Source: a virus
Length of the DNA: 64,000 bases
IMG/VR virus record: IMGVR_UViG_3300032311_001249
Span: 25,935-89,934 of that record
Reading direction: 5' to 3' (one strand)
The notes under the pieces were generated by a model. The model worked only from the letters and a program-made list of their open reading frames with translations, made no database searches and was not told where the DNA came from. Made by a program: the position numbers and the translations under genes. This document shows, piece after piece, positions 8,456 to 17,828 of the stretch (its first letter is position 1; each line of letters opens with the position of its first letter).

Positions 8456-8458
8456 ATA
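8451..8458 (+). promoter_or_regulatory. late-type promoter (GATAAATA)
   Basis: GATAAATA overlaps the stop of the tape-measure gene and ends six bases before the ATG at 8465, the same spacing as the exact TATAAATA sites. Confidence 0.45.
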
Positions 8459-8464
8459 TTAATT

Positions 8465-9598
8465 ATGAATATAGTCTTGCAAGAGAAACCCAACAACAAC
8501 AGCAGAGTTTACGGCACTTCTGGTGGTACACAAATAATAGATGTTGTGAACGAAATGAGTTGGACTATTTCTAATAAAAGATCAAGAAGAGATGCACCAA
8601 GAATGCGTCTTGTAGAATATCAACAATCCACAGGACAACTAATAGCATCTATTATATATTTTAGCAGAGTATTAAAGGATTTTGATTATTCTAATGCTAT
8701 TGACAGTTTAACTAAAAAAGCTGATCCCATAGAAATCTATAAACTTAAATATTTTGGTGATAAGACTGGTTATGAATATAGTGTTCCTTATTTTAATCCT
8801 AAAAATTTATCTAGAAATAATGAATTTTCTCCTAGTGATCCATTTGCTCCATTAACTCAATTAGGAACAAGTTATGGTGGTTCAGGATTTTCAAGAGGAG
8901 CAGCCCAAATTTCAACATTATATTCAACAGGAAAAGAGATCATAGACTCTGTTCTTCCCGGAAAAATAAATTTTGAATTTCCTCAAACATGGAACAATAC
9001 TAGCCCTGAAACTTATTCTACAACATTTGATCTTATAAATACAACAAATTTTAATGATGTTATAAATAATTGGAAATTTTGTCATTTATTAAGTTATCAA
9101 AATACTCCTAGCAGAAGAAACTTTGCTATAATGGACCCTCCTGTCATATATACTATGAGCATTCCCGGAATAGTTAACTTTCCTGTATGCTATATGAATG
9201 AATTACAAATAACAAATCTTGGAAATACAAGATTGATTGATATAGAAGGTAAGAAAAGAATAATACCAGAGGCATATAGAATAACATTCACATTAACTTC
9301 TTTATTGATGCCCAGCAGAAATATTATGGGAGCTACAAGAGATGGTTCAAATGTAGAAGTTATTGGTAGCAGCGAAGATGTGTCTAAATGGATAGATTAT
9401 GATAATGTTTTACAACAAGTTAAACAAGTTCTCACTCCTGTACCACAACCTGTTCCACCTCCCTCAACACCAGCCCCCATACCTCAGACTCCAGCACCTG
9501 AAAATTACAGAAATAATAATCTTGATCAAAGAAGTTTTGAAAAACCTTTTCCGCCCGGATTTAGATTTGATGTATTTGGCTCTAGACCTTTAAGTTAA
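8465..9598 (+). CDS. 48: baseplate tail-tube cap, gp48-like
   Basis: The 377-residue protein resembles T4 gp48, which sits between hub and tube. Its second half shows PETYSTTFDLINTTNFNDVINN, then MDPPVIYTMSIPGIVNFPVCYMNELQITNLGNTR, then a final strand AYRITFTLTSLLMPSRN. This is the tube-fold order seen in gp48 (WDLTPR..., NPTVWMVKN..., TFTLEITMREI). The C-terminal about 60 residues form a proline-rich linker (about residues 322-343) and a tail not seen in T4 gp48. It is translated between the tape measure and the gp53-like gene. Confidence 0.65.
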   Translation: MNIVLQEKPNNNSRVYGTSGGTQIIDVVNEMSWTISNKRSRRDAPRMRLVEYQQSTGQLIASIIYFSRVLKDFDYSNAIDSLTKKADPIEIYKLKYFGDKTGYEYSVPYFNPKNLSRNNEFSPSDPFAPLTQLGTSYGGSGFSRGAAQISTLYSTGKEIIDSVLPGKINFEFPQTWNNTSPETYSTTFDLINTTNFNDVINNWKFCHLLSYQNTPSRRNFAIMDPPVIYTMSIPGIVNFPVCYMNELQITNLGNTRLIDIEGKKRIIPEAYRITFTLTSLLMPSRNIMGATRDGSNVEVIGSSEDVSKWIDYDNVLQQVKQVLTPVPQPVPPPSTPAPIPQTPAPENYRNNNLDQRSFEKPFPPGFRFDVFGSRPLS

Positions 9599-9605
9599 TA
9601 TTTTT

Positions 9606-9935
9606 ATGGCAAACAATTTAGATTTAGATTATTACGACTACTCAAATATTCTTACCACTTACACAGATGGTGATGGATATGAATTTTTTAATTTGATGAA
9701 CAGCATCAATATAGAAGGAGATATTGATGCTAGTTTATACATTTATGACATTGCTGATTCTTTCTCAGATGTATATAATTTATCTAAAAAGTATTACGGC
9801 ACTCATAAATTATGGTGGATAATATTATTAGTTAATAAAATACAGAACCCTTTCGAAATAAATGCAGGTCAAAAAGTAAAGATTCTAAATAATTCTTCTG
9901 TTTCTCAAATTTTGAGTCAGATAAATAGTATGTAA
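9606..9935 (+). CDS. 53: baseplate wedge protein, gp53-like
   Basis: The 109-residue protein has the gp53 signature KKYYGTHKLWWIILLVNKIQNPFEI, compared with T4 IYGNPQLYWVLLMCNDNYDPY, followed by a short LysM-like GQKVKIL segment. In T4, gp53 helps join wedges around the hub. It is shorter than T4 gp53 (196 residues) but of the usual length for phages outside the T4 core group. Its stop overlaps the next start as TAATG. AGTTAATA lies five bases upstream of its ATG as a weak late-type element. Confidence 0.75.
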   Translation: MANNLDLDYYDYSNILTTYTDGDGYEFFNLMNSINIEGDIDASLYIYDIADSFSDVYNLSKKYYGTHKLWWIILLVNKIQNPFEINAGQKVKILNNSSVSQILSQINSM

Positions 9936-11542
9936 TGAATCCAGAAAATAAAAACACTTATAATTTTAATAATCAAGATTATGATTTTGTTTTTCGTTTG
10001 TATAATGGCATAAACGATGTTTTTTTAACAAATACTGCATGGGAGGATTTGTATCTTGAAGAGGATATTTTTGATTGGAAAATAAAAGGCAGTGTTATAA
10101 TAAAATCTCCCTATGAAAGTTTTGAAAGAGAGAGCGAAGAATCACTATCTTTAACAAAAGGAGATAAGAAAAATACAATTTATAAATTTAGGAATGATTG
10201 TAGAGATACTCTTTTTATTTCTATTAAACCCAAGATACAAAATAAAGATACTGATATACAAATCAGTGATTCTGTTTGGAGATTAGAATTCGAAGCTGTT
10301 GTTTATGATGTAGAGGAATTAGATAACCAAAATAGTATAAACAAATATAAAAAACTATACTTTTGGGAAAAAACATATCAATTAATGAGAGAGAAAAACT
10401 GTTATTTCTCTACTGCTACGTCTGGAGAAAATTCTAACAAAAACAATACTGATCAACTTGATAATAGCGAAAGAAGTCTTCAAACAGGAGTGGCATTAAA
10501 ATATTTGCTTTCTAATGACGAAACATTTAAAATAAATTCAAATTTAACACAAAATGATGAAACTTGGGATAATGGAGATGATTCTGCCAGATTATTTTAC
10601 TCTTGTAAAGATGGAGAAAAATTCATAGATGCATTAAACTATCTTACTCATTATCATATATCTACAAAAGATAATGGTTATATTCCTTGCGTATTAAAAT
10701 TTGAAAGAGCAGAAAAATCAATGCAACCAAAACAATTTTCATTAAAACCTATTTCTGAATATTTTGAAAAAGCTGGTAATGAAGCTGGTAAACCACCAAA
10801 AGAATACCAGACAGAACATTTTTTTATATATGGTCATGGAGGTCAAACAAAAGAAAGTGTTTCTATAATGAAATCGCCAATAGATGAGAAAAGTCAAAAA
10901 ATTGAATTTAAGGGCGATGATTTTAGCACTATAAGAAATTATAAAATTGTTGATATGAGTGGTTTATATTATTCTGAAAATCTTTGCAATTATAGAACAA
11001 CATCTTTCAATAAAATAGATGGTCAATTTCAGATAGAAAACATTTTAGCTGGTGAAGAAGATGATGGGTTCAAACAGTTTTATAGAGATGTTGTTTCTAA
11101 AAATATTGTTACTAAAAACAAAAACGACAGATTACCTATAACACCATTCATACAAAGTAATTATAATACAAAAATATTATCATCTGTCAGAACAAGTCCA
11201 CAAGCAAGATTAGCAGAGAGTAGAAATGCTATGATAAACCATTATTTATTTTCTAATTTAACTATATGTTTTTCTGTAAAAGGTTCTACTCACCGTCAAA
11301 CTGGAAGATTTTTCGCAGTATCTAAAAATACAGATAATAAATCAGAATTTGATGCAAAACTAGAAGGACAATATTTTCTAACCAATATAATCCATCATTT
11401 TAGCAATTCAGCAAAAAGTTATACTACAGAATTAGTGGGAGTTAAGACACAAACATATAAAGAAACCACATTATTTGAATCTAATGACAATTTGATTATA
11501 AACTCTTCAAATTCAGTTTCTATTCCTGAAGGACTGGGATAA
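9935..11542 (+). CDS. baseplate hub protein, gp27-like
   Basis: The 535-residue protein starts with a strand-rich domain (YDFVFRLYNGINDVFLTN). It ends with the pattern TGRFFAVSKN...GQYFLTNIIHHFSNSAKSYTTELVGV, as in the last domain of T4 gp27 ([24 protein letters not shown]). gp27 is the trimeric hub that holds the gp5 spike. It is larger than T4 gp27 (391 residues). It is coupled to the gp53-like gene and lies upstream of the two spike genes, which supports the call. Confidence 0.5.
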   Translation: MNPENKNTYNFNNQDYDFVFRLYNGINDVFLTNTAWEDLYLEEDIFDWKIKGSVIIKSPYESFERESEESLSLTKGDKKNTIYKFRNDCRDTLFISIKPKIQNKDTDIQISDSVWRLEFEAVVYDVEELDNQNSINKYKKLYFWEKTYQLMREKNCYFSTATSGENSNKNNTDQLDNSERSLQTGVALKYLLSNDETFKINSNLTQNDETWDNGDDSARLFYSCKDGEKFIDALNYLTHYHISTKDNGYIPCVLKFERAEKSMQPKQFSLKPISEYFEKAGNEAGKPPKEYQTEHFFIYGHGGQTKESVSIMKSPIDEKSQKIEFKGDDFSTIRNYKIVDMSGLYYSENLCNYRTTSFNKIDGQFQIENILAGEEDDGFKQFYRDVVSKNIVTKNKNDRLPITPFIQSNYNTKILSSVRTSPQARLAESRNAMINHYLFSNLTICFSVKGSTHRQTGRFFAVSKNTDNKSEFDAKLEGQYFLTNIIHHFSNSAKSYTTELVGVKTQTYKETTLFESNDNLIINSSNSVSIPEGLG

Positions 11543-11563
11543 TTAATTTGCCAAATACATCAT

Positions 11564-11571
11564 CATAAATA
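11564..11571 (+). promoter_or_regulatory. late-type promoter (CATAAATA)
   Basis: CATAAATA, one mismatch from the late consensus, ends five bases before the ATG at 11577. Confidence 0.5.
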
Positions 11572-11576
11572 AATAT

Positions 11577-12605
11577 ATGCCTCAAGTAACAGATGAAAAA
11601 TTTCATAAAACTATATTCTCTAGTCCTAACGGAAAGAGAAAAGATGGAACTATATTTGATAGACTTTATTGCTCTACACAATATAGTGAATTTCCATTAG
11701 ACCAAATAATTCAAACCATAGCAGAATTTCATGGCCCTTGGACAGGAGGTTCAACACAATTAGCGGATTTTTCCACGTTTGTTGCATCATCTCTCAACAG
11801 TATTTCTTTACAGAATAACGCAAGACAAGCTGCTAGTAATGCTATTACTGCAAAATCAGCATCACAGAAAATACCATCTGCACAAAACGGAATTACTTGT
11901 GCTGTTATGCCAACTCCTTTATTAAGAGAATTTTTAAATAGATCACAAAAAATACATCCATCAGTTAACATGTATATACAAAATAATATTGGAACGTTTC
12001 CTTATTTTCAACAAGTCAGTGAAGAAATAGGACAATACGCTAATGTTGTTATGAATAATACTAGTATTGATCCAATGAAATGGCCTAATAGAAACGGTGG
12101 TAGTTGTTGGAATACCAACAGTAGATTTAATGTTAATGATCTATTAAAAATACCGGGGGATGTATTAACACTAATGGATGATGCTAATAATTTAGTTAAT
12201 ACCATGTTTTTAAGAAGCATGCCAAAACAAAATAATATGAGTTTTATGCACACTGGTTATTCAACAGAAAGACCTATATCACATGGTCATAATTTTACCA
12301 TGGATGTGTTTAATGCAAAAAGAGAACAGAATGCTGTTGCACCCTGTCTTGCAGCTATACTCAATCTTGCAGGAGATGTTTTAAGAATATTAAATCGTTA
12401 TTTTTGTATAAAAGAATTATCAAAAGTTGCTATTGATGGTTTTAGAATAACATTCAACGAAGGACCAAACGGTGAACCAATAACATACATAACAGATAAT
12501 AATGCAAGACCTATGTATGATACTGAAAAACCAAATAACATCACTGATCCAACAAATGACTTGGTGTTGAAAACAAAGAAAAAATTATCAACAGAAAAAT
12601 CATGA
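11577..12605 (+). CDS. unknown baseplate-region structural protein
   Basis: The 342-residue product is not recognised. It has an N-terminal globular part, an Ala/Ser/Gln-rich helix near residues 60-100, and a C-terminal domain containing FRITFNEGPNGEPITYITDN. It is neither basic nor membrane-like. It lies between the gp27-like hub and the spike OB-fold gene and overlaps the latter by four bases (ATGA), so a structural or chaperone role in the central hub is likely. It has its own late-type promoter. Confidence 0.6.
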   Translation: MPQVTDEKFHKTIFSSPNGKRKDGTIFDRLYCSTQYSEFPLDQIIQTIAEFHGPWTGGSTQLADFSTFVASSLNSISLQNNARQAASNAITAKSASQKIPSAQNGITCAVMPTPLLREFLNRSQKIHPSVNMYIQNNIGTFPYFQQVSEEIGQYANVVMNNTSIDPMKWPNRNGGSCWNTNSRFNVNDLLKIPGDVLTLMDDANNLVNTMFLRSMPKQNNMSFMHTGYSTERPISHGHNFTMDVFNAKREQNAVAPCLAAILNLAGDVLRILNRYFCIKELSKVAIDGFRITFNEGPNGEPITYITDNNARPMYDTEKPNNITDPTNDLVLKTKKKLSTEKS

Positions 12606-14050
12606 AAAATGCAGATGGAATTTATAGAGGAATAGTGATACAAAACAATGATCCTAAAAATGCTGGGAGAGTAAAAGTATTTGTGCCCGGTCTGAATGTT
12701 TCTCAATATAATAGTTGGGACCAAAAATCAGAAGAAGACAAATATTTTAAATATATAGGAAAAAACACAAACAGTTCCATAACACCAGAAGTTTTACAAA
12801 AATTAAAAGAAAAAATTTTCTGGGCTGATACTATTTTACCCATAGCAGGGGGTGGTAGTCCGGGAATATATAATGCACCATCAGACACTATGAGTGTAGG
12901 TAATGATAATGATTTTACATTTCAGGAAAAAAATAAAACACAAGAGTTTTTTAAAAAAGATGAAAACGATTTTAAACAAAGAGAAAATGTTCCAGTTCAA
13001 AATCCATCTTATGGAACAGAACCCACAACACAAATAAATCTTAATTTTAGTTTTTCTGGTAAAAGATATTGCAACAAGAGTTCTTGTAATACACCATCAC
13101 AAGATGTTAAATCTTTTTGGCCTAGTAATAACGGTGTTTTAGATGAAATAGTCAAAGAGTTGCCAAAAGTTTATTCTGATGTTCCGTTAATTCTAGACCA
13201 AACACAAAATGAAGACAACACAGGAATAGTAGGAGTTAGAGTGGATGTATTTGATCCTATCATTTATATTGATGATAAAGAAGTTCCAAAGGATAGTCCT
13301 TTATACAATAATGATTGTTACACATTTCCTGATACTGAAAATATTATAAGATTTTCTCCTCCTATTTTTTACGAAGAGACTGATCAAGATGCACAATACA
13401 AATACGATGAGATACCACTACAAATATCAGTAAATGGTAAACTATCTAATTCTGATTATTTTGAATTAGACTCTTATGATTCTGAAAAAGTAGTATATAA
13501 AAGTGATAGGATGAAAATTCAAGTGCCAGTAAACAATATAGATTCTATTACAATAAAGCATAATAAAAATGGTTTTGATATAAACAGAATACTATCATTA
13601 ATACCTCTTTTGAAATCTGTCATCAATTTGGTTGGAAGTCTTATAATGCCCAGAGCACCATATCCAAATGGCGGAAAACCAACAAGAGCAGGAGGAGGAG
13701 CAACAATATATAATAACGTTGCAACAAAACTATTACCAACGCAACAAAGAATGCAGTCTCATATAAAAGGGGCTAATAATTTTAGTAAAACAGAAATAAA
13801 CAAAGGAAGAAAAGCAGACAACGATTCTAATAAAACATTAGGAAATAATATTTCTGGTCCAACCAATCAAGCTCACAGAGGAGCAATGAGATCACCGGAC
13901 TATACAAATAAAATGAAAGGAATGATTAGTATTCCATCTGTAGGAAGTCATGTTTGGGTGAAATTTTCTAATGGGGACACTAATTTTGCAACAATAATAG
14001 GAATAACAACTGGTCAAGAATCTTTTAAAGGAATCTTTGAAACCAAATAA
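12602..14050 (+). CDS. spike OB-fold protein, gp5 N-terminal-domain-like
   Basis: The 482-residue product opens with GIYRGIVIQNNDPKNAGRVKVFVPGLN, the signature of the gp5 OB-fold (T4: GVVEDRMDPLKLGRVRVRVVGLH). It ends with VGSHVWVKFSNGDTNFATIIGI, the closing strands of the same barrel (T4: GTRVYGHFLDKWKTNGIVLGTYG). About 400 residues are inserted within the barrel. No lysozyme motif was found. In T4 this fold plugs the hub and carries lysozyme and the beta-helix on one chain. Here the beta-helix part is the next gene. Start overlaps the upstream stop as ATGA. Confidence 0.7.
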   Translation: MKNADGIYRGIVIQNNDPKNAGRVKVFVPGLNVSQYNSWDQKSEEDKYFKYIGKNTNSSITPEVLQKLKEKIFWADTILPIAGGGSPGIYNAPSDTMSVGNDNDFTFQEKNKTQEFFKKDENDFKQRENVPVQNPSYGTEPTTQINLNFSFSGKRYCNKSSCNTPSQDVKSFWPSNNGVLDEIVKELPKVYSDVPLILDQTQNEDNTGIVGVRVDVFDPIIYIDDKEVPKDSPLYNNDCYTFPDTENIIRFSPPIFYEETDQDAQYKYDEIPLQISVNGKLSNSDYFELDSYDSEKVVYKSDRMKIQVPVNNIDSITIKHNKNGFDINRILSLIPLLKSVINLVGSLIMPRAPYPNGGKPTRAGGGATIYNNVATKLLPTQQRMQSHIKGANNFSKTEINKGRKADNDSNKTLGNNISGPTNQAHRGAMRSPDYTNKMKGMISIPSVGSHVWVKFSNGDTNFATIIGITTGQESFKGIFETK

Positions 14051-14057
14051 TTCTGTA

Positions 14058-14065
14058 GCTAAATA
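14058..14065 (+). promoter_or_regulatory. late-type promoter (GCTAAATA)
   Basis: GCTAAATA ends six bases before the ATG at 14072. It differs from consensus at two positions but keeps the spacing seen at the exact sites. Confidence 0.4.
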
Positions 14066-14071
14066 AAATAT

Positions 14072-16093
14072 ATGCATTACCCCGGTAAATTTGATAATGA
14101 TTCTAGAAATAACGAAGAAGTCTTTAAAGATAAAGTTGTGTGGAATCAACAAGCAGGTTGTATAGAATTTATTAATACAAAAGATGCGGAAAGTATAACA
14201 ACATCACATAAAAACGGTTCTTATACCAGAATGGATAAATTTGGTAGCGAAGAATTAACAACAAGAGATAAAAGAGAACATGTTATAGGTAATAGCCAAT
14301 TAGAAATAAATGGTTCACAAACAGAGTATGTGCATGAAAACAGCGAAAAAGTAGTTTTAGGAGATGAAATAAAAACAGTCGGAGATGCTGATAATTGGTT
14401 GGAACCAATGCAGCAAATAAAAAAAATTCAAAAAGAATTACATGATAAAAAAAGACTTTTTGAAGTAAAAAGAACAAATAGAAAAGACTCTATTGATCAA
14501 GCTCCCGGTCAGAGTAAATCTGGCAGTCATGCAAAATGTCCCACTCATTCTAATAAATCTAAAGTAATAAAAAATACAAAACCAACAAGAGTTAGTTCTA
14601 AAAAAGTTAACAGCGCAACAATATTAGATATACAAGATGGATCGGAAAAATTCGAAACTGTGTCTGGTGGTGGTGATGGTAGATGCATGACTTGTTGGGG
14701 TAAATTGCTTAGTCCATCAACCCAAGATGGTAGATGGGCAACAGAGTCTGAAAAACAAAGCATAGTTCAAAAAAGACAAGAGCTACAGCAAAGACTATAT
14801 GAATATGAAAAACAATTAGGTCAAAACAAATGTCCTAATGGTGGCAGCAAAATAGAAATTATAGCAAAAAATTTTATACAAAATATAGGTATTGTTTTCA
14901 ATGATTTTGAAAGTTTTCGACGTGATCCAGCGGGAAAACTAGTTCCTTGTGGAATAAAGATAGACCCCATGGGAACCACTATATACACACAATACAGAGA
15001 ATCTCCTTTGATTGAAAATGTTGATGTGGAAAAATTTCCGGGCGGAAGTTACGAATTAAATATATGTGATGGTTGGAAAGCAACAGTGGGTTCTAATGGC
15101 ATAGAATTCAAAACTACTGGACCTTTAAACTTGTTTGGAACCAATGTAAACATAGTTGGAGAACAAGTAGGAATAGGAAGCAGAGGAGATTTAACTATAG
15201 AGGGACAGAGAGTGGATTTGACAGCAGATGTGCTTACTCTTAGACCCAAGAAGCTTAGCAGAACTCTAGAGACTGGAGGAAAGACAGAAGAGGAACAACA
15301 GCTACTAATAGATGGCAACTTGAATGTTGGATTAAATGCTATAATCAGAGGTGGAGCACACATAGAAGGAGAATTATCAGTTCATCATATAACTGCTCCT
15401 TGTGAATATCATGTAACAGAAACAGATTTTACATACGGAACAAAAACAGAACCAAAAGTTTTACCAAATCCCGATCCAAAATTATGTTATTATGGTAAGA
15501 ATGGCACTAGTACATTAGAATCTCCTGAATGTGGTTCTACTCCTTCAAAATCTGGAACTTATGGCAAGTTATTAGCTGGTACACACATAGGAAAAGCTGT
15601 TGGATATGATTCTAATGGCCAGCCTTTATGTTTGGATGTATATTCTTTAGAAGCAGAGAATGCTGTTCTTGTTGATCCACATGTTCACTATTTTAAAAAT
15701 ATAGCATGCAAACTTTTTGACAAAGATTCCGATGTCTCTTCTAATGCTGGATTTTCTTCTGGTTCTGGAAGTATAAATGTTCATGATGCAATAAGAGCTA
15801 TAGGCTCTAGAAACAACTGGACAACTCCTGTTTTACCAATGCCTGTCATGAATTCCGAAAGTAATTATACTGTTGTTGATAAATTTGGAGGAAGTTGTGA
15901 AACTCTTTCTATAAATAAAGCTGATTGGGAAGAATCTTCACAGGAAGATTCTTTACCTTCTGGAGAAGGTGTAAGAACTTCAAAATACACTGATCAAACA
16001 ATCCAAAATAAAGTAAAAGCTATAGAAGCTGAATTAGAAGCAAAATATGCTGAGTTAAAACTCGCTCTATCAGAAATTAAAAATACCGCTTAA
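14072..16093 (+). CDS. spike needle protein, gp5 C-terminal-domain-like
   Basis: The 673-residue product begins with the region that precedes the T4 gp5 beta-helix. AGCIEFINTKDAESITTSHKNGSYTRMDKFGSEELTTRDKREHVIG is the counterpart of T4 SGHIQEFDDTPGQERYRLVHPTGTYEEVSPSGRRTRKTVDN. Short beta repeats follow here and around residues 350-430 (GPLNLFGTNVNIVGEQVGIGSRGDLTIEGQRVDL). The C-terminal half has Cys and His pairs (CEYH, CYYG, HVHYF) that might hold metal at the tip, and a final helix. Together with the preceding gene it makes a two-chain gp5. It ends four bases inside a convergent gene. Confidence 0.65.
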   Translation: MHYPGKFDNDSRNNEEVFKDKVVWNQQAGCIEFINTKDAESITTSHKNGSYTRMDKFGSEELTTRDKREHVIGNSQLEINGSQTEYVHENSEKVVLGDEIKTVGDADNWLEPMQQIKKIQKELHDKKRLFEVKRTNRKDSIDQAPGQSKSGSHAKCPTHSNKSKVIKNTKPTRVSSKKVNSATILDIQDGSEKFETVSGGGDGRCMTCWGKLLSPSTQDGRWATESEKQSIVQKRQELQQRLYEYEKQLGQNKCPNGGSKIEIIAKNFIQNIGIVFNDFESFRRDPAGKLVPCGIKIDPMGTTIYTQYRESPLIENVDVEKFPGGSYELNICDGWKATVGSNGIEFKTTGPLNLFGTNVNIVGEQVGIGSRGDLTIEGQRVDLTADVLTLRPKKLSRTLETGGKTEEEQQLLIDGNLNVGLNAIIRGGAHIEGELSVHHITAPCEYHVTETDFTYGTKTEPKVLPNPDPKLCYYGKNGTSTLESPECGSTPSKSGTYGKLLAGTHIGKAVGYDSNGQPLCLDVYSLEAENAVLVDPHVHYFKNIACKLFDKDSDVSSNAGFSSGSGSINVHDAIRAIGSRNNWTTPVLPMPVMNSESNYTVVDKFGGSCETLSINKADWEESSQEDSLPSGEGVRTSKYTDQTIQNKVKAIEAELEAKYAELKLALSEIKNTA

Positions 16094-16434
16094 AAGTCTT
16101 CTTCCGATTCATCATCTTCGAAAGAAGCATTTTCTGACATATCATAAGGAGTAAGAAAATCTTCCACTAGATTTCTTAATGCTCTATTTTCTAATTCGTT
16201 AGCACTATTAACTAATATAACATCATTGCCATGAGTATCAAAACCAAGCAAGATGTAACTATCCATATGTTCGATTATTTTATTATTTATAGAAATAGCT
16301 AATTGTTGTTTTTCTTTTAAAGACAGATTTTTTTGTTTTTTTCTTAAATTTACTTTTTTATTTGCTGTTTTTTTAAGAAAATCTTCGATTTTTTTCATTT
16401 CCGCATCTGATATTTTGTCTTTATCTTCATCCAT
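16090..16434 (-). CDS. unknown small acidic protein
   Basis: The 114-residue protein is not recognised. The first 60 residues are Lys-rich helix (KKTANKKVNLRKKQKNLSLKEKQQ). A short beta-like core follows (YILLGFDTHGNDVILVNSANEL), then a very acidic tail ending ESEEDF. It is the last leftward gene before the tail block and overlaps the convergent spike gene by four bases. Small size, acidic tail and closeness to the clamp genes would suit a transcription or clamp accessory factor, but nothing specific supports that. Confidence 0.6.
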   Translation of the reverse strand: MDEDKDKISDAEMKKIEDFLKKTANKKVNLRKKQKNLSLKEKQQLAISINNKIIEHMDSYILLGFDTHGNDVILVNSANELENRALRNLVEDFLTPYDMSENASFEDDESEEDF

Positions 16435-16463
16435 ATGGTAATATATATACTTATATAAAAAAT

Positions 16464-16493
16464 AAAAGAGGAGGAATTTCTTCCTCCTCTTTT
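16464..16493 (-). terminator. intrinsic terminator
   Basis: A perfect 13-bp stem (AAAAGAGGAGGAA at 16464-16476 with TTCCTCCTCTTTT at 16481-16493) with a TTTC loop abuts the stop of the leftward gene ending at 16494. Flanking A/T runs would let it work in both directions. Confidence 0.85.
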
Positions 16494-16802
16494 TTAATTT
16501 TTATTACAGTATCTGTAATGCTTGTGAATCAGACCTCTGTCGTTCAGATATTCTGCCAGAACTTCCACACTATCAGTGTTTAGTTTCATATTGGTATTGG
16601 TGTATCTACCTCCATCATATACATGCAGAGTATCGTTTTTGTAGCATGTTACAAAAATACTCATTCCACCATTGTCTATAATGAATGACCATTTTCTTTG
16701 ATCGTTTTCAGAGTATTCTATAGTGTCTATTTTATCCACCATATACCCCATATCTCTGAGGCGTTTAATACAATACGATTTTGTTGTTATTTTATTAGAC
16801 AT
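16494..16802 (-). CDS. unknown small protein, paralogue of its upstream neighbour
   Basis: The 102-residue product has no recognised family. Its centre (IDTIEYSENDQRKWSFIIDNGG, then IFVTCYKNDTLHVYDGGRY) matches in order the neighbour at 16805-17095 (IKIDIAYNQSDSRCWSALLNQN, then IVVTHHLNKYDYGTQTFDIFS). Both end in a helix with a D-x-L or E-x-L pattern. They look like an old tandem duplication. They lie downstream of the sliding clamp in the same leftward operon, and the pair is separated by two bases. Function unknown. Confidence 0.65.
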   Translation of the reverse strand: MSNKITTKSYCIKRLRDMGYMVDKIDTIEYSENDQRKWSFIIDNGGMSIFVTCYKNDTLHVYDGGRYTNTNMKLNTDSVEVLAEYLNDRGLIHKHYRYCNKN

Positions 16803-16804
16803 AA

Positions 16805-17095
16805 TTATTCTTGTGTTGAATTTTCTTGAACTTGTTCTCTTTTTATAAGAAGGTCTAGAGTATCATACAAATCTTCTGTTTCTACATCAGTTATAATTTT
16901 ATCAGATGAAAAAATATCAAATGTTTGTGTTCCGTAGTCGTATTTGTTTAAATGATGTGTTACTACTATATTATCTTTATTTTGATTTAATAGAGCACTC
17001 CAACATCTAGAATCAGATTGATTATATGCTATATCTATTTTTATTACAGAGCAGTCTATTTTTTTAACGTTGTCTGCGAATTTTGAATATTCCAT
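16805..17095 (-). CDS. unknown small protein, paralogue of its downstream neighbour
   Basis: The 96-residue product is similar in layout to the next gene: a short helix, a beta hairpin with SDSRCWSALL, an IVVTHH strand and a C-terminal helix with DLYDTLDLLI. It starts one base after the stop of the sliding-clamp gene and should be co-transcribed with it. No catalytic motif was seen. An accessory role in replication or late transcription is possible from position only. Confidence 0.65.
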   Translation of the reverse strand: MEYSKFADNVKKIDCSVIKIDIAYNQSDSRCWSALLNQNKDNIVVTHHLNKYDYGTQTFDIFSSDKIITDVETEDLYDTLDLLIKREQVQENSTQE

Positions 17096-17096
17096 T

Positions 17097-17828
17097 TTAT
17101 TTTATTAATGGGGTTGTTATATATTTTAAGTTTGAGTTTGAGTTTTCGATTTCAATGTACATGACTCCGTTGTCATTTAATTTAATCGAGAAATTGTTTT
17201 TAGATTTTAATACTAGTTTAAGAATATCCACATCATAAGCTTTTAGAGGAAGACTAGTATCAACATTCTCTGCAATTAATATTTTTATATTATCAGAGTG
17301 ATTGGAGGTAGAGTTCTTATCTCCAAAAAACAAGAAAACGTTTTGATCCTCTTGTTCTATATAAAACTTTACAGTATCATTAGAAAATTCTAATGCTTTT
17401 CTTATGTTTAAGATTTTTTCCGAACTAATTTCTACTGTGTGATGAACAATAAATTTTTTAAAGTTATCTAAATTAAATTTAGGAACTTCTACTAGATTAT
17501 CATCTAGTAGTCTTATATTAAATCTAATGTCTTTACTAGAAAAATTACAAGAATCATCTGTTAATTCCAAAGATACAAACATTTCATCACTACCAATACA
17601 TTGTAGTCCTTTTACAAGTTTTAAAACATTAAGACTAAAGCGATCTTTTACATCACTTATGTGTAATGGTTTGTATGTGTTATATAAATAAATTGCTCTT
17701 GCTTTTGTAGATATGGAATATAACTCTCCATCACAGCAAAATACTGCTATTTTTCCTTCTTTGTTCAAGTCGTTTATAGGATTTACAAAATCATTTACAA
17801 ACTCTTTAGGATTTATCTGAACTATCAT
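17097..17828 (-). CDS. 45: sliding clamp, gp45-like
   Basis: The 243-residue protein has the size (T4 gp45 is 228) and two-domain strand-helix-strand pattern of phage clamps. An N-terminal helix is followed by GKIAVFCCDGELYSISTKARAIYLYNTY. The end of domain one is DRFSLNVLKLVKGLQ, the second domain starts with ISSEKILNIRKALEF, and the final strands are FSIKLNDNGVMYIEIEN and YITTPL. The clamp holds gp43 on DNA and, in T4, activates late transcription through gp55 and gp33. The start is inside the 3' end of the upstream gene (23-base overlap). Assigned from fold pattern and neighbours gp32 and gp41. Confidence 0.7.
   Translation of the reverse strand: MIVQINPKEFVNDFVNPINDLNKEGKIAVFCCDGELYSISTKARAIYLYNTYKPLHISDVKDRFSLNVLKLVKGLQCIGSDEMFVSLELTDDSCNFSSKDIRFNIRLLDDNLVEVPKFNLDNFKKFIVHHTVEISSEKILNIRKALEFSNDTVKFYIEQEDQNVFLFFGDKNSTSNHSDNIKILIAENVDTSLPLKAYDVDILKLVLKSKNNFSIKLNDNGVMYIEIENSNSNLKYITTPLIK

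Noticed and set aside
12602-16093. Possible frameshift splitting one gp5 gene in two
   Set aside because: The first gene ends with complete barrel strands, there is a 21-base gap with a late-type element, and the second has its own ATG. No shared frame or slippery site was seen.
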